Part shown: positions 18,523 through 26,518 of the stretch, one piece after another
Layout: each line of letters opens with the position of its first letter
How positions within the stretch are numbered: the stretch's first letter is position 1
Source: JACCZX01 sp963807155
Lineage (GTDB): Bacteria > Pseudomonadota > Gammaproteobacteria > Burkholderiales > Burkholderiaceae_F
Direction of reading: 5' to 3'
NCBI GenBank assembly: GCA_963807155.1
Contig: CAWEAZ010000021.1
Span: 62,001-126,000 of the forward strand
Length of the DNA stretch: 64,000 nucleotides
The notes under the pieces: model-generated
Databases searched by the model: none
Seen by the model: the letters and a program-made list of their open reading frames with translations, nothing else
What the model was told of the DNA's origin: nothing
Program-made: the position numbers and the translations under genes

Positions 18523-18578
18523 GTTGCGTTACTCCTGAAAGGGTTGTCAGTATCTCTCATTGTCGTCACTCAACCGGC

Positions 18579-18857
18579 CTAGCGCTGACTAAACGGATCA
18601 TCGACGTCGCTCGCCTGAGCGGTAGTGGCGGCGTTGACTTGAATGCTATCCACCCGAGCGCCGGCAGGTCCATGTCGCGCCCATTGCACGAGGTGCTGTA
18701 GCGCGCCGTCGTCGCCGACCGCCACGGCTTCAACGCTGCCGTCGTTGCAATTTCGTACCCACCCCGCAAGCTGCAGGCGACGCGCCTCTCTGCACATGGT
18801 GTAGCGAAACCCCACGCCTTGCACGAGCCCTGCGATCCTGAAGTGCAGCGCAGGCAA
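18579..18857 (-). CDS. acyP: Acylphosphatase
   Basis: A 92-residue enzyme that hydrolyses carboxyl-phosphate bonds. Both signature blocks are present: GLVQGVGFRYTMCREARRL with the phosphate-binding Arg, and GWVRNCNDGSVEAVAVGD with the catalytic Asn. Length is normal for the family. It starts directly against the stop of the CaiB-like gene with no gap, so expression is coupled. The link to CoA-transferase chemistry is suggestive but not established. Confidence 0.9.
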   Translation of the reverse strand: MPALHFRIAGLVQGVGFRYTMCREARRLQLAGWVRNCNDGSVEAVAVGDDGALQHLVQWARHGPAGARVDSIQVNAATTAQASDVDDPFSQR

Positions 18858-20108
18858 TTAGACGATCCCGCGTGATTTCAGCGCATTCAATTGTTTCTCA
18901 TCGACGTCGGCATAGTCGCGCAACACACTGCCGGTGTGCTCGCCGAGCAGCGGCGGCGGTAGCTCGTAGCTCGGTGGCGTGGCCGACAGCTTGATCGGAT
19001 TTGCAACCATCGGTACATGACCTGCCAGCGCGTGGGCAAGATCGATACGCAGGCCACGGGCGTCCACTTGCGGATCATTAAGGGCATGCGCGATGTCGTT
19101 GATCGGCCCGCACGGGACGCCGGCCGCGTCCAGACCTTCGACCCAGAAGGCGACCGGCTTCGTTCGCAGAATCGCTTCAAGCTCGGCGATCAACACCTGG
19201 CGGTTGCGAACACGATCGGCGTTGCGGCGGTAGCGCTCGTCTGTGGCGAGGTGCGGTGCGCCGGCCACCGCGCAAAATTTGACGAACTGCGAGTCGTTTC
19301 CCACGGCGACGACGACGTGACCGTCCGTCGCGGCAAACACCTGATACGGCACGATGTTCTGATGGGCATTGCCGGCACGGCCCGGTGCTTTGCCCGACGT
19401 CAGGTAATTCATGTTCATGTTGGCGAGCATCGCGACCATCACGTCGTACAGCGCCATGTCGATGTACTGGCCCTCGCCGGTACGTTCGCGGTGAGTGACC
19501 GCAGCGAGAATCGCCACCGTCGAATACATTCCTGTCATCAAGTCGGATACTGCAACGCCAGCTTTTTGCGGGCCGCCACCCGGTCGGTCATCGCGTTCGC
19601 CGGTGATCGACATGAAGCCGCCGATTCCCTGCATGATGAAGTCGTAGCCCGCGCGCGTCCGATGCGGGCCCGTTTGACCGAAGCCGGTGATCGAGCAGTA
19701 GATCAACCGCGGATTGATCTTGACCAGCGACGCATAGTCGAGTTTGTACTTCGCCAGCTGACCGACCATGTAGTTTTCGACCACGATGTCGCAGTGCTCG
19801 GCAAGCTTGTGCACCAGCGACTGACCGTCCACGGTTGAAATGTCGATCGTCACCGACCGCTTGCCACGGTTAGCCGACAGGTAGTACGCCGCCTCCGAGG
19901 TGTCGGCACCAGCGGAGTCTTTCAGATACGGCGGGCCCCATCCGCGCGTGTCATCACCGTGGCCCGGGCGCTCGATCTTGATCACGTCGGCGCCGAGATC
20001 GGCCAGCAGCTGCGTGCACCACGGCCCCGCGAGCACGCGCGTCAAGTCAAGCACGCGTAGATGCCCGAGCGATTTCACCGCGTTATCGGTGACCGGTGGT
20101 GATTGCAT
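18858..20108 (-). CDS. CaiB/BaiF (class III) CoA-transferase
   Basis: A 416-residue family III CoA-transferase that moves CoA between carboxylic acids. The N-terminal block is LRVLDLTRVLAGPWCTQLLA, followed by DLGADVIKIERPGHGDDTRG; ITGFGQTGPHRTRAGYDFIM is a typical central motif, and the catalytic Asp is the one in VAVSDLMTGMY (around 190). C-terminal NDIAHALNDPQVDARGL is also conserved. It is divergent from a DUF4442 gene whose start is only 11 bases away, and its stop abuts acyP. Substrates of the family vary (formyl, succinyl, carnitinyl, mesaconyl), so no specific name is given. Confidence 0.93.
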   Translation of the reverse strand: MQSPPVTDNAVKSLGHLRVLDLTRVLAGPWCTQLLADLGADVIKIERPGHGDDTRGWGPPYLKDSAGADTSEAAYYLSANRGKRSVTIDISTVDGQSLVHKLAEHCDIVVENYMVGQLAKYKLDYASLVKINPRLIYCSITGFGQTGPHRTRAGYDFIMQGIGGFMSITGERDDRPGGGPQKAGVAVSDLMTGMYSTVAILAAVTHRERTGEGQYIDMALYDVMVAMLANMNMNYLTSGKAPGRAGNAHQNIVPYQVFAATDGHVVVAVGNDSQFVKFCAVAGAPHLATDERYRRNADRVRNRQVLIAELEAILRTKPVAFWVEGLDAAGVPCGPINDIAHALNDPQVDARGLRIDLAHALAGHVPMVANPIKLSATPPSYELPPPLLGEHTGSVLRDYADVDEKQLNALKSRGIV

Positions 20109-20119
20109 ACACTTTGCGG

Positions 20120-20602
20120 ATGGTACGTAAGGTTTCCGCGCGCACGCTGCGCTTCGCCATGAACCTGTGGCCGCCCTTTGTCGGTGCGGGGATTCGCGTG
20201 CGCCATATCGCGCCGGATTTTCGCAGCGCTACCGTCGACATGCGGTTGCGCTGGAGCAACCGCAACTATGTCGGTACTCATTTCGGCGGATCGTTGTATG
20301 CGATGGTCGATCCGTTCCTGATGGTGATGCTGCTGCACAACCTGGGCGGGGAGTACCGCGTGTGGGACAAGTCGGGGTCGATCGAGTACCTGGCGCCCGG
20401 GCGTGGCCGCGTGTGGGCACGCCTGGATCTGGGGGACAAAGATTTGGAACAGATCCGAAACATGACCGAGGCGGGTGACAAGCATCTGCATCTGTTCAGC
20501 ATCGACATCAAGGATGACGAAGGCATGGTCGTCGCTCGGGTAGAAAAAGTCATTTACATCCGGCGCAAACGAAACACCGGCGAAAACGGAGACGCGGCAT
20601 GA
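20120..20602 (+). CDS. DUF4442 hotdog-fold protein (putative thioesterase)
   Basis: A 160-residue protein with the hotdog layout: FAMNLWPPFVGAGIRV, then strands ending NYVGTHFGGSLYAMVDPFLM, where the helix following THFGG corresponds to the hotdog helix, and IEYLAPGRGRVWARLDL. Related proteins are thioesterases acting on acyl-CoA, but this domain family is uncharacterised. The ATG at 20120 is preferred over an upstream GTG at 20096 because the first eight residues overlap the divergent CaiB start. It has no signal peptide. Confidence 0.8.
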   Translation: MVRKVSARTLRFAMNLWPPFVGAGIRVRHIAPDFRSATVDMRLRWSNRNYVGTHFGGSLYAMVDPFLMVMLLHNLGGEYRVWDKSGSIEYLAPGRGRVWARLDLGDKDLEQIRNMTEAGDKHLHLFSIDIKDDEGMVVARVEKVIYIRRKRNTGENGDAA

Positions 20603-20659
20603 GCCCCCAGGCCGCCCTGGGGGCTCATAGCTCCCGCTTGGCGGGACAGCACGAAGTGC
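20599..20659. repeat. GC-rich intergenic inverted repeat after DUF4442 gene
   Basis: A perfect 13-bp inverted repeat (ATGAGCCCCCAGG, loop CCGC, CCTGGGGGCTCAT; 20599-20628) overlaps the DUF4442 stop codon. It is followed by a second stem CCCGC-TTG-GCGGG and by AGCACGAAGTGCGAAGGGTG. The same style of sequence recurs at 33738-33791 and is of the kind seen as dispersed intergenic elements in Burkholderiales. There is no T run, so it is not a standard intrinsic terminator. Confidence 0.65.
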
Positions 20660-20672
20660 GAAGGGTGCACCA

Positions 20673-21461
20673 ATGAGTGCCGCGCCGGTGTGGCCCTATC
20701 CGCGTGTTCTCGCGCACCGCGGCGGCGGCACGCTGGCGCCCGAGAATACGATTGCTGCCATCAAGGTCGGACTCGAGCACGGATTTCGCGGCGTCGAGTT
20801 CGACGCCATGCTGTCATCTGATGACGTGCCGGTGTTGATGCACGATCCGACGCTCGAACGCACCGGGCTCGTCAGCGGCGCGATCAGTGAACTGGTAGCC
20901 GCGGAGCTCGAGCGTGTCGATGTCGGGGGTTGGCACTCGCCGCGCTTCGTCGGCGAGAGAGTGCCGACGCTGGAGCGAACGCTGCGCTTCTGCCGCGACC
21001 ATGACGTGTGGGCGAATATCGAGATCAAGCCGGCGCCGGGGTTCGAGGCTGCTACAGGCGTTGCAGTCGCACGCATGACATGCACGGTTTACGCCGGACT
21101 GGTCCGGCCCGGGGGTGCACGTGCCGATCAGGTCGAGCCGCGCGTTCCGTTGCTTTCTTCGTTTGCGCCCGATGCACTGATCGCGGCACGCGAGGTCGCG
21201 CCAAACCTGCCGCTCGGCTGGCTGGTCGACGACTTGCCGCCCGATTGGCGCGAAACACTTACACGGTTGGGCTGCGTGTCACTGCATACCAATCACCGGC
21301 ACCTGACCGCGCGAGATGCTCGGGACATCAAGCAGGCCGGCATCTGGCTGTTTTGCTACACGGTCAATTCGCAGCAGCGGGCGCAAACACTGTTCGGTTG
21401 GGGAGTCGACGCGCTGTGCACCGATGCCATCGATCAGATTGCTGCAAACCTCGCAATCTGA
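20673..21461 (+). CDS. ugpQ: Glycerophosphodiester phosphodiesterase
   Basis: A 262-residue cytoplasmic-type GDPD that releases glycerol-3-phosphate from glycerophosphodiesters. Catalytic and metal-binding features are all present: VLAHRGGGTLAPENTIAAI (His, Arg, Glu), GVEFDAMLSSDDVPVLMHDP with the second catalytic His, and ANIEIKP. There is no signal peptide, which matches the UgpQ rather than the secreted GlpQ class. It lies 70 bases downstream of the DUF4442 gene, separated by a hairpin repeat. Confidence 0.93.
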   Translation: MSAAPVWPYPRVLAHRGGGTLAPENTIAAIKVGLEHGFRGVEFDAMLSSDDVPVLMHDPTLERTGLVSGAISELVAAELERVDVGGWHSPRFVGERVPTLERTLRFCRDHDVWANIEIKPAPGFEAATGVAVARMTCTVYAGLVRPGGARADQVEPRVPLLSSFAPDALIAAREVAPNLPLGWLVDDLPPDWRETLTRLGCVSLHTNHRHLTARDARDIKQAGIWLFCYTVNSQQRAQTLFGWGVDALCTDAIDQIAANLAI

Positions 21462-21467
21462 GATGCG

Positions 21468-22091
21468 CTACTGCGGCGGCTGAGTGTCAATGAATGACGG
21501 CCGCGCGGCGACCTTTTCGTAATGTCGCGCCAGGTTGGGATGCGGACTGCGCCAGTTGAGGTCCTTGAAGCGGAAATCTAGATATCCGAGCGCGCATCCC
21601 AGCGCGATATCGGCCAACGAGTATGCATGGCCGTTGCACCACGGCTTGTCCGCCAGAGCGTGACCCATCGCCCCGATGCCCGCGTGCACCTTGTGCATCT
21701 GTCGATCGACCCACTGTTCGCTCTGCCGCTCCGCCGGGCGCTGTGAGCGCTCGAGCCGGACCAGGATCGCCGCGTCGGATATGCCATCAGCCAGCGCTTC
21801 CCACGTGCGGACTTCGGCTCGCTCGCGGCCGTTGGGTGGAATCAATTTCGCCACCGGTGTCAGGGTGTCCAGGTACTCGACGATGACGCGTGAATCGAAT
21901 AGCGCACCGCCGTCTTCCATGATCAAGCACGGCACCTTACCCAGTGGATTGGCATCATAGATAGACGTACCGGGCGACCACACGTCTTCCAGCTCGAACT
22001 GGTACTCCAGGCGTTTTTCTGCCATCACGATGCGTACCTTGCGCACGTACGGGCTGGCGAGTGAACCGATCAAGCGGATGGTCTTGGACAC
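21468..22091 (-). CDS. Glutathione S-transferase family protein
   Basis: A 207-residue two-domain GST. The thioredoxin-like N-terminus is IRLIGSLASPYVRKVRIVMA, with the glutathione site NPLGKVPCLI and the Ser of LFDSRVIVEYLD. The C-terminal domain is all-helical and includes YSLADIALGCALGYLDFRF. The start is uncertain: a GTG at 22091 gives a normal family N-terminus, whereas the longer reading to 22202 would add a 37-residue Arg-rich stretch that looks non-coding. It is convergent with ugpQ (6 bases apart). YfcF/YibF-like subgroup is likely. Confidence 0.88.
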   Translation of the reverse strand: MSKTIRLIGSLASPYVRKVRIVMAEKRLEYQFELEDVWSPGTSIYDANPLGKVPCLIMEDGGALFDSRVIVEYLDTLTPVAKLIPPNGRERAEVRTWEALADGISDAAILVRLERSQRPAERQSEQWVDRQMHKVHAGIGAMGHALADKPWCNGHAYSLADIALGCALGYLDFRFKDLNWRSPHPNLARHYEKVAARPSFIDTQPPQ

Positions 22092-22283
22092 GTTGCGCGC
22101 GAAAAACAGAAGGAAATCAGTATATCGGCGGCGCGGCAGCCGGCAAGAGCAACGCCATGGCAACACGTGCTTATGCAGATCGGCGATGCGCGTTTGATAC
22201 ACTGGCTTGCCTAGAAAGTTCTACACACTGAGCACACGCGCTGCATCGAGCTCAACCACCTCGCAAACGATTCCGCACGTAAC

Positions 22284-23645
22284 GTGCCTGTCGAACTCGT
22301 TTCGCTAACCGCTATTTCGCCGCTGGACGGCCGCTACGGCCGGCAGACGGCCGAGCTGCGAGACATTTTTTCCGAATTCGCCTTTATGCGCGAGCGGTTG
22401 CGGGTGGAAGTCGCCTGGCTGTCCGGGTTGTCAACGCTGGGTCTGCCCAACTTTCCTGCGGTTTCAGAAAGTGCGATGGCTGCTCTGCATCAGCTAGTCG
22501 CCGACTTTAGCCTCGAGGACTGCATTGAGATCAAGGCGATCGAAGCAGAGACGAATCACGACGTCAAAGCGGTCGAATACTTCATCAAGCGGCGCATGGG
22601 CTCTACGCTGGGAGCGGCGGCGGAATTCATCCACTTTGCATGTACGTCGGAGGACGTCAACAACGTTGCGCATGCTTTGATGCTTGAACGTGGCCGCGGG
22701 GTGCTAATACGCCGTCTTCGGACCGTGCACGCCGAGCTGCGTGATCACGCACACCGACACGCGGATCTGCCGATGCTGTCGCGTACGCACGGGCAGCCTG
22801 CCAGCCCAACGACGGTTGGCAAGGAGTTCGCCAACGTATCCGTGCGGCTTGCTGCCGCAATCGACGCGGTCGAGCGCGTAACACTGCTGGCCAAAATGAA
22901 CGGCGCGGTCGGTAACTACAACGCGCACGTCGCCGCGTACCCAAATGTCGATTGGGAAGCGTTCGCACGCCAGGTCGTCGAGCAACTCGGATTGAAATTC
23001 AACACGCACACAATTCAAATCGAGCCTCACGATTCGATGGCGGAGCTGTTCGACGCGATCGCGCGCACGAATACGGTGTTGCTCGATCTCAACCGCGACT
23101 TGTGGGGCTATGTCTCACTCGGCTACTTCAAGCAGAAACTGAAAGCGGGCGAGATCGGCTCATCGACGATGCCACACAAGGTCAACCCGATCGACTTCGA
23201 GAACTCCGAAGGCAACCTGGGACTGGCCAATGCGCTGCTACGGCATCTGGCCGACAAGCTTCCGGTCTCGCGCTGGCAGCGCGACCTGACGGACTCGACG
23301 GTGCTGCGCAATCTGGGCGTCGCGTTCGGCTACTCGCTGGTCGCCTACGAGTCGTGTCTGCGCGGACTGCGCAAACTCGAGATCAACGAAGAGCGGATTC
23401 GCGCCGACCTGGACGAAGCATGGGAAGTGTTGGCCGAGCCGGTGCAGACCGTAATGCGTCGCTACGGCGTTGAAAATTCGTACGAGCAGCTGAAAGCACT
23501 GACGCGCGGCACGGGCATTACTCGCGACGCCCTGCATCAGTTCGTGCGGGGGTTGTCTATTCCGGCTGAGGCGAGAGAAGCGTTGTTGGCGCTAACGCCT
23601 TGGGGCTACATAGGGAAAGCCCCCGAGCTTGCGCGCCGAGCGTGA
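22284..23645 (+). CDS. purB: Adenylosuccinate lyase
   Basis: A 453-residue enzyme of purine synthesis that cleaves SAICAR and adenylosuccinate to release fumarate. Fumarase-superfamily signatures are present: TSEDVNNVAHALML, SRTHGQPASPTTVGKE with the general-acid His, and GSSTMPHKVNPIDFENSEGN with the catalytic Ser loop. The length and the ISPLDGRYG start match the proteobacterial PurB type. The start codon is GTG at 22284. It is a single gene with a 190-base upstream region shared with the divergent GST gene. Confidence 0.96.
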   Translation: MPVELVSLTAISPLDGRYGRQTAELRDIFSEFAFMRERLRVEVAWLSGLSTLGLPNFPAVSESAMAALHQLVADFSLEDCIEIKAIEAETNHDVKAVEYFIKRRMGSTLGAAAEFIHFACTSEDVNNVAHALMLERGRGVLIRRLRTVHAELRDHAHRHADLPMLSRTHGQPASPTTVGKEFANVSVRLAAAIDAVERVTLLAKMNGAVGNYNAHVAAYPNVDWEAFARQVVEQLGLKFNTHTIQIEPHDSMAELFDAIARTNTVLLDLNRDLWGYVSLGYFKQKLKAGEIGSSTMPHKVNPIDFENSEGNLGLANALLRHLADKLPVSRWQRDLTDSTVLRNLGVAFGYSLVAYESCLRGLRKLEINEERIRADLDEAWEVLAEPVQTVMRRYGVENSYEQLKALTRGTGITRDALHQFVRGLSIPAEAREALLALTPWGYIGKAPELARRA

Positions 23646-23698
23646 GCTTTGCCCTCCGCTAAGCTTTTGGCTCGACCGACACACTGCCGAGGAGAAGG

Positions 23699-24164
23699 AT
23701 GTTGCGACCACTGAGAATCGCTGGCGTTGTTGCCTGCCTTGGCGGCCGGCGCCGCCATCGCCTGGCCGGTGGCCGCGCAGTACGCCAAGCCTGAAGATGC
23801 AGTCAAGTATCGGAAGGCTGCGTTTACTGTGATGAACAGTCACATGGGACGCATTTTTGCGCAGCTCAAGTCGCCGACGCCGAACATGCAGATCATTCAG
23901 TCCAGCGCACAGACGGTCGAGTCGATGTCGAAGCTACCGTGGGACGCGTTTGCACCAAATACCGAACTGGTGGCGGACACGCGCGCGCTACCTGCTCTCT
24001 TCAAGAACGAAGCAAAGGCCAAAGAACTTGCTCAAAAGATGCAGGAGGAAGTCGCCAAGCTAAATACGGTCGCCAAGACCGGTGACGCCGCCGCGATCCG
24101 CACTCAGTTCAACGTTGTCGCCAAGAGCTGCGATAGCTGTCACGACGACTTCAGAGCGAAATAG
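23699..24164 (+). CDS. Cytochrome c' / c556-type haem protein, frameshift in signal peptide
   Basis: A roughly 155-residue periplasmic class II c-type cytochrome: a four-helix bundle with the haem site CDSCH near the C-terminus, followed by DDFRAK. The ATG at 23699 has GGAGAAGG just upstream and begins MLRPLRIAGVV; the frame then changes near 23725 and continues LPALAAGAAIAWPVAAQ, which completes the signal peptide. The remainder (AKPEDAVKYRKAAFTVMNSH onward) is in one frame. It is a likely electron carrier or nitric-oxide-binding protein; a b-type cytochrome gene lies 1.7 kb downstream but is not in an operon with it. Confidence 0.85.
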
Positions 24165-24173
24165 CTGACAAGC

Positions 24174-24195
24174 AGGGCGACGCTAGCGTCGCCCT
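24174..24195. repeat. Perfect 22-bp palindrome between convergent genes
   Basis: AGGGCGACG-CTAG-CGTCGCCCT reads the same on both strands. It lies 9 bases after the cytochrome c stop and 4 bases after the stop of the small minus-strand gene, so it probably acts as a bidirectional terminator-like hairpin, although no T run follows on the plus strand. Confidence 0.6.
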
Positions 24196-24198
24196 CGC

Positions 24199-24411
24199 TC
24201 AGGCCCTGCGCAGCACAGGCGGCTGCGTGAGCGTCGCGGCGTAGGCCACGGAAGCTCCTTCCACCGCCGACACTGCTACCGCGAGTACATCTTTGCCGTC
24301 GATGCCGGCCAATTCGTCCGACAAGCCGAGCGCAGATACCGCTAGTACCGCACACACGATTGCGGCGTGCAGAAAATCATTGACTGCTGCGAGGTTGCTT
24401 CTGTTCACCAT
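24199..24411 (-). CDS. Small hydrophobic protein, unknown
   Basis: A 70-residue protein with a hydrophobic stretch AAIVCAVLAVSALGL (about residues 17-31), which could be a membrane anchor or uncleaved signal, followed by a short soluble tail rich in Ala and Val. A GGGAG ribosome-binding site stands about 8 bases before the ATG at 24411, and an alternative GTG lies one codon upstream. It is bounded by the palindrome on its 3' side. I do not recognise a family. The ribosome-binding site and protein composition favour a real gene, but this is not certain. Confidence 0.5.
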   Translation of the reverse strand: MVNRSNLAAVNDFLHAAIVCAVLAVSALGLSDELAGIDGKDVLAVAVSAVEGASVAYAATLTQPPVLRRA

Positions 24412-24582
24412 CACCGTTCTCCCAAGTATGCATTTGGCTCAGCACCGACTGTGGCGCACGCAAATTGCACGCATGTTTCCGCCAATGTTTCAACTGAAAT
24501 ATGTGCCGTGCGAAACAGCTTTGAAAATTACGGCACGGCTGTTTTAAGCTGTTTTTTCGCCCACCGATGAAAGGAAACTGTG

Positions 24583-25045
24583 ATGAAAATAAATCCGTAT
24601 CTCACTTTCGACGGCAACTGCGCCGAGGCGATGCGCTTCTATGAAAAGGCGCTGGGTGGCAAGCTGGAGATGATGCCGTTCGCGGGCTCGCCGATGGAGA
24701 AAGACATTCCGGATGCCTATCGCAATCGCATCATGCATGCGTGCCTGACGACCGCTGGCGGCGCCCAGTTGCTGATGGCGTCCGACACCGGACCGTGGTC
24801 CCCGTACGAGGGCACCAAAGGGCATTCAGGTGACGTTGAACTACGACACGGCAGCCGAGGGTAAGAAAGCATTCGACGCGTTGTCTCAGGGCGGCAAGAT
24901 AACGATGCCGCTTGAGAAAACGTTTTGGGCTGAGGCTTTCGGCATGTTCACCGATCGCTTCGGCACGCCGTGGATGGTCAACGCCGGTGCAAGCGGCGCC
25001 AAGCCAGAAAACAGAAAGAAAGAGGCGGCCGATGAGTTACGTTGA
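24583..25045 (+). CDS. VOC/PhnB-like (glyoxalase superfamily) protein, one frameshift
   Basis: A roughly 153-residue VOC protein of the PhnB/3-demethylubiquinone methyltransferase-like type. The N-terminal part is NPYLTFDGNCAEAMRFYEKA, then LGGKLEMMPFAGSPM; near 24828 the frame changes and continues VTLNYDTAAEGKKAFDALSQ, then TFWAEAFGMFTDRFGTPWMV, the standard C-terminal motif of the group. AAAGGAAACT precedes the ATG. It overlaps the next gene (DUF1428) by 14 bases; the three genes from here to 25861 form an operon. Its substrate is unknown. Confidence 0.82.
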
Positions 25046-25391
25046 CGGATTCATAGTGCCGGTGCCGAAGAAGAATCTGACGGCTTATCGGCGGATGTCG
25101 CAGAAGGCCGGAAAGATCTGGCGTGAGTACGGCGCCACCGATTACAAGGAGTGTGTTGCTGACGATGTCAAAGTCGGCAAATGGACGTCGTTTCCACGCA
25201 GCGTCAAGCAGAAGTCAAACGAGACCGTGGTGTTTTCATGGATTCACTACAAGTCGCGCACTCAGCGTGACCGGATCAACGCCAAGGTGATGAAGGATCC
25301 ACGTTTGAAAAGCATGATGGATCCGAAATCGATGCCGTTCGACGCAAAGCGGATGATCTACGGCGGATTCAAGATCTTCGTCGATATGTAA
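25032..25391 (+). CDS. DUF1428 (YbaA-like) family protein
   Basis: A 119-residue protein matching the DUF1428 pattern from its first residues: YVDGFIVPVPKKNLTAYRRM, then KIWREYGATDYKECVADDVK, VVFSWIHYKSRTQRDRINAK and a C-terminal FDAKRMIYGGFKIFVDM. This family has a ferredoxin-like (dimeric alpha/beta barrel) fold; the function is unknown. Its start lies inside the end of the VOC gene. It is followed by a YciI-type gene at 11 bases; the trio is a recurrent association in proteobacteria. Confidence 0.88.
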   Translation: MSYVDGFIVPVPKKNLTAYRRMSQKAGKIWREYGATDYKECVADDVKVGKWTSFPRSVKQKSNETVVFSWIHYKSRTQRDRINAKVMKDPRLKSMMDPKSMPFDAKRMIYGGFKIFVDM

Positions 25392-25402
25392 GGAGACCAC
25401 AC

Positions 25403-25861
25403 ATGAGATTCATGGTGATCGTCAAGGCTGACAAAGACTCCGAGGCCGGAGTCATGCCAAGCAAGGGATTGTTGACCCAGATGGGCAACTACAACGAAGA
25501 GTTGGTCAAGGCCGGCGTAATGCTGGCGGGCGAAGGCCTGCACCCGACTTCAAAAGGGGTGCGCGTCAAATTCGACGGTAGCAAGCGTGCTGTGATCAAT
25601 GGGCCGTTTGCAAATACGAACGACCTGATTGCGGGCTACTGGCTATGGCAGGTGCGCTCGAAAGAAGAAGCGATTGATTGGCTGAAGCGCGCACCGTTCG
25701 ACGGCGGCACTGAAGTCGAATTGCGCCAGGTGTTCGAAGCCGATGACTTCGGCGCCGAGTTCACGCCCGAGCTACGGGCGCAAGAGGAGCGCTTGCGCGC
25801 GCAGCGGACAACGAGGCCAACAAGGCGGCGACGGTTTAGCAGTCAAGCGACCAGAAAGTAA
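25403..25861 (+). CDS. YciI-like (DGPF domain) protein
   Basis: A 152-residue protein with the DGPF-domain core: MRFMVIVKADKDSEAG, LLTQMGNYNEELVKAGVMLA, then GPFANTNDLIAGYWLWQVR and APFDGGTEVELRQVFEADDF. A GGAGACC ribosome-binding site precedes the ATG. The last 22 residues (rich in Arg and Thr) look unlike the family and overlap the 3' end of the cytochrome b gene on the other strand; an indel near the end is possible. These proteins often accompany ECF sigma genes; none is adjacent here. Confidence 0.85.
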   Translation: MRFMVIVKADKDSEAGVMPSKGLLTQMGNYNEELVKAGVMLAGEGLHPTSKGVRVKFDGSKRAVINGPFANTNDLIAGYWLWQVRSKEEAIDWLKRAPFDGGTEVELRQVFEADDFGAEFTPELRAQEERLRAQRTTRPTRRRRFSSQATRK

Positions 25862-26505
25862 ACTACTACGGCTGCGGCCGCGGCCAAGACCGCGGCGCGA
25901 ACCGGAGTGACGTGCCGTCTTCCGCTGCCGGGGCGTCGATGCCGAGCTTGTCTCCGGTCAGCATCGGTGTCAGCAAGTCTTCCTTGCGTGCGAGCAAGTA
26001 GTACGCGATCGCAGCCACGTGCAGCGCTGTCAGTGCCGACGATCAGCCAGTGGTTGTAGTAGTGAATTCTGGATAGACGATTGCTGAGGGCTTCCGATAC
26101 AAACTTGACCCACGGCCCCTCGGTGAAGCTGCCATCGTTGGTGAAAACACCGGTGGCGACCTGCAACGCCAGCACGATCAGCAGCGCGTACACCGATAGC
26201 GTTCCAATCTCACTATGCCCGGCGCTCACCGGCACCGCGCGTGGCTCTGCCAAGCGCACTGTGCGCCAAACTCGGGACGGCGACGGCAGAAAGCTTGCGA
26301 ACCGCGCATAGCGTGACCCGGCGAAACCCCATAGCAATCGAAACAGCAACAGCGAGGCGATCGCATAGCCTGAGCGAAAGTGCCAGGTGAGCCAATCGCC
26401 GCCGAGCTTGCCGGTCGTAAACGAGAAGATGACCAACGCCGCCAGCAGCCAGTGAAAAAGCCGCGTCGGCAGGTCCCAAATGCGAGTCCGCGCGCTCGGA
26501 TCCAT
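25843..26505 (-). CDS. Cytochrome b561-type di-haem membrane protein, probable frame changes in 3' third
   Basis: A 220-residue integral membrane protein with the start IWDLPTRLFHWLLAALVIFS, whose His is the first axial haem ligand, then WHFRSGYAIASLLLFRLLWG with the second His. Four hydrophobic segments are expected. Around 26035 the reading ends its family similarity (HYYNHWLIVG); in the next frame it continues TALHVAAIAYYLLARKEDLL and PMLTGDKLG. The last 18 residues in the first frame again look like a membrane helix (AAVLAAAAAVVVYFLV), so two compensating indels are likely. It transfers electrons from quinol or ferredoxin to a periplasmic partner. Confidence 0.8.
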   Translation of the reverse strand: MDPSARTRIWDLPTRLFHWLLAALVIFSFTTGKLGGDWLTWHFRSGYAIASLLLFRLLWGFAGSRYARFASFLPSPSRVWRTVRLAEPRAVPVSAGHSEIGTLSVYALLIVLALQVATGVFTNDGSFTEGPWVKFVSEALSNRLSRIHYYNHWLIVGTDSAARGCDRVLLARTQGRLADTDADRRQARHRRPGSGRRHVTPVRAAVLAAAAAVVVYFLVA

Positions 26506-26518
26506 CGTGATCGAGCGC

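Noticed and set aside
19017..19838. A 273-codon plus-strand frame opposite the CoA-transferase
   Set aside because: Antisense to a conserved enzyme, composition dominated by His, Arg and Val.
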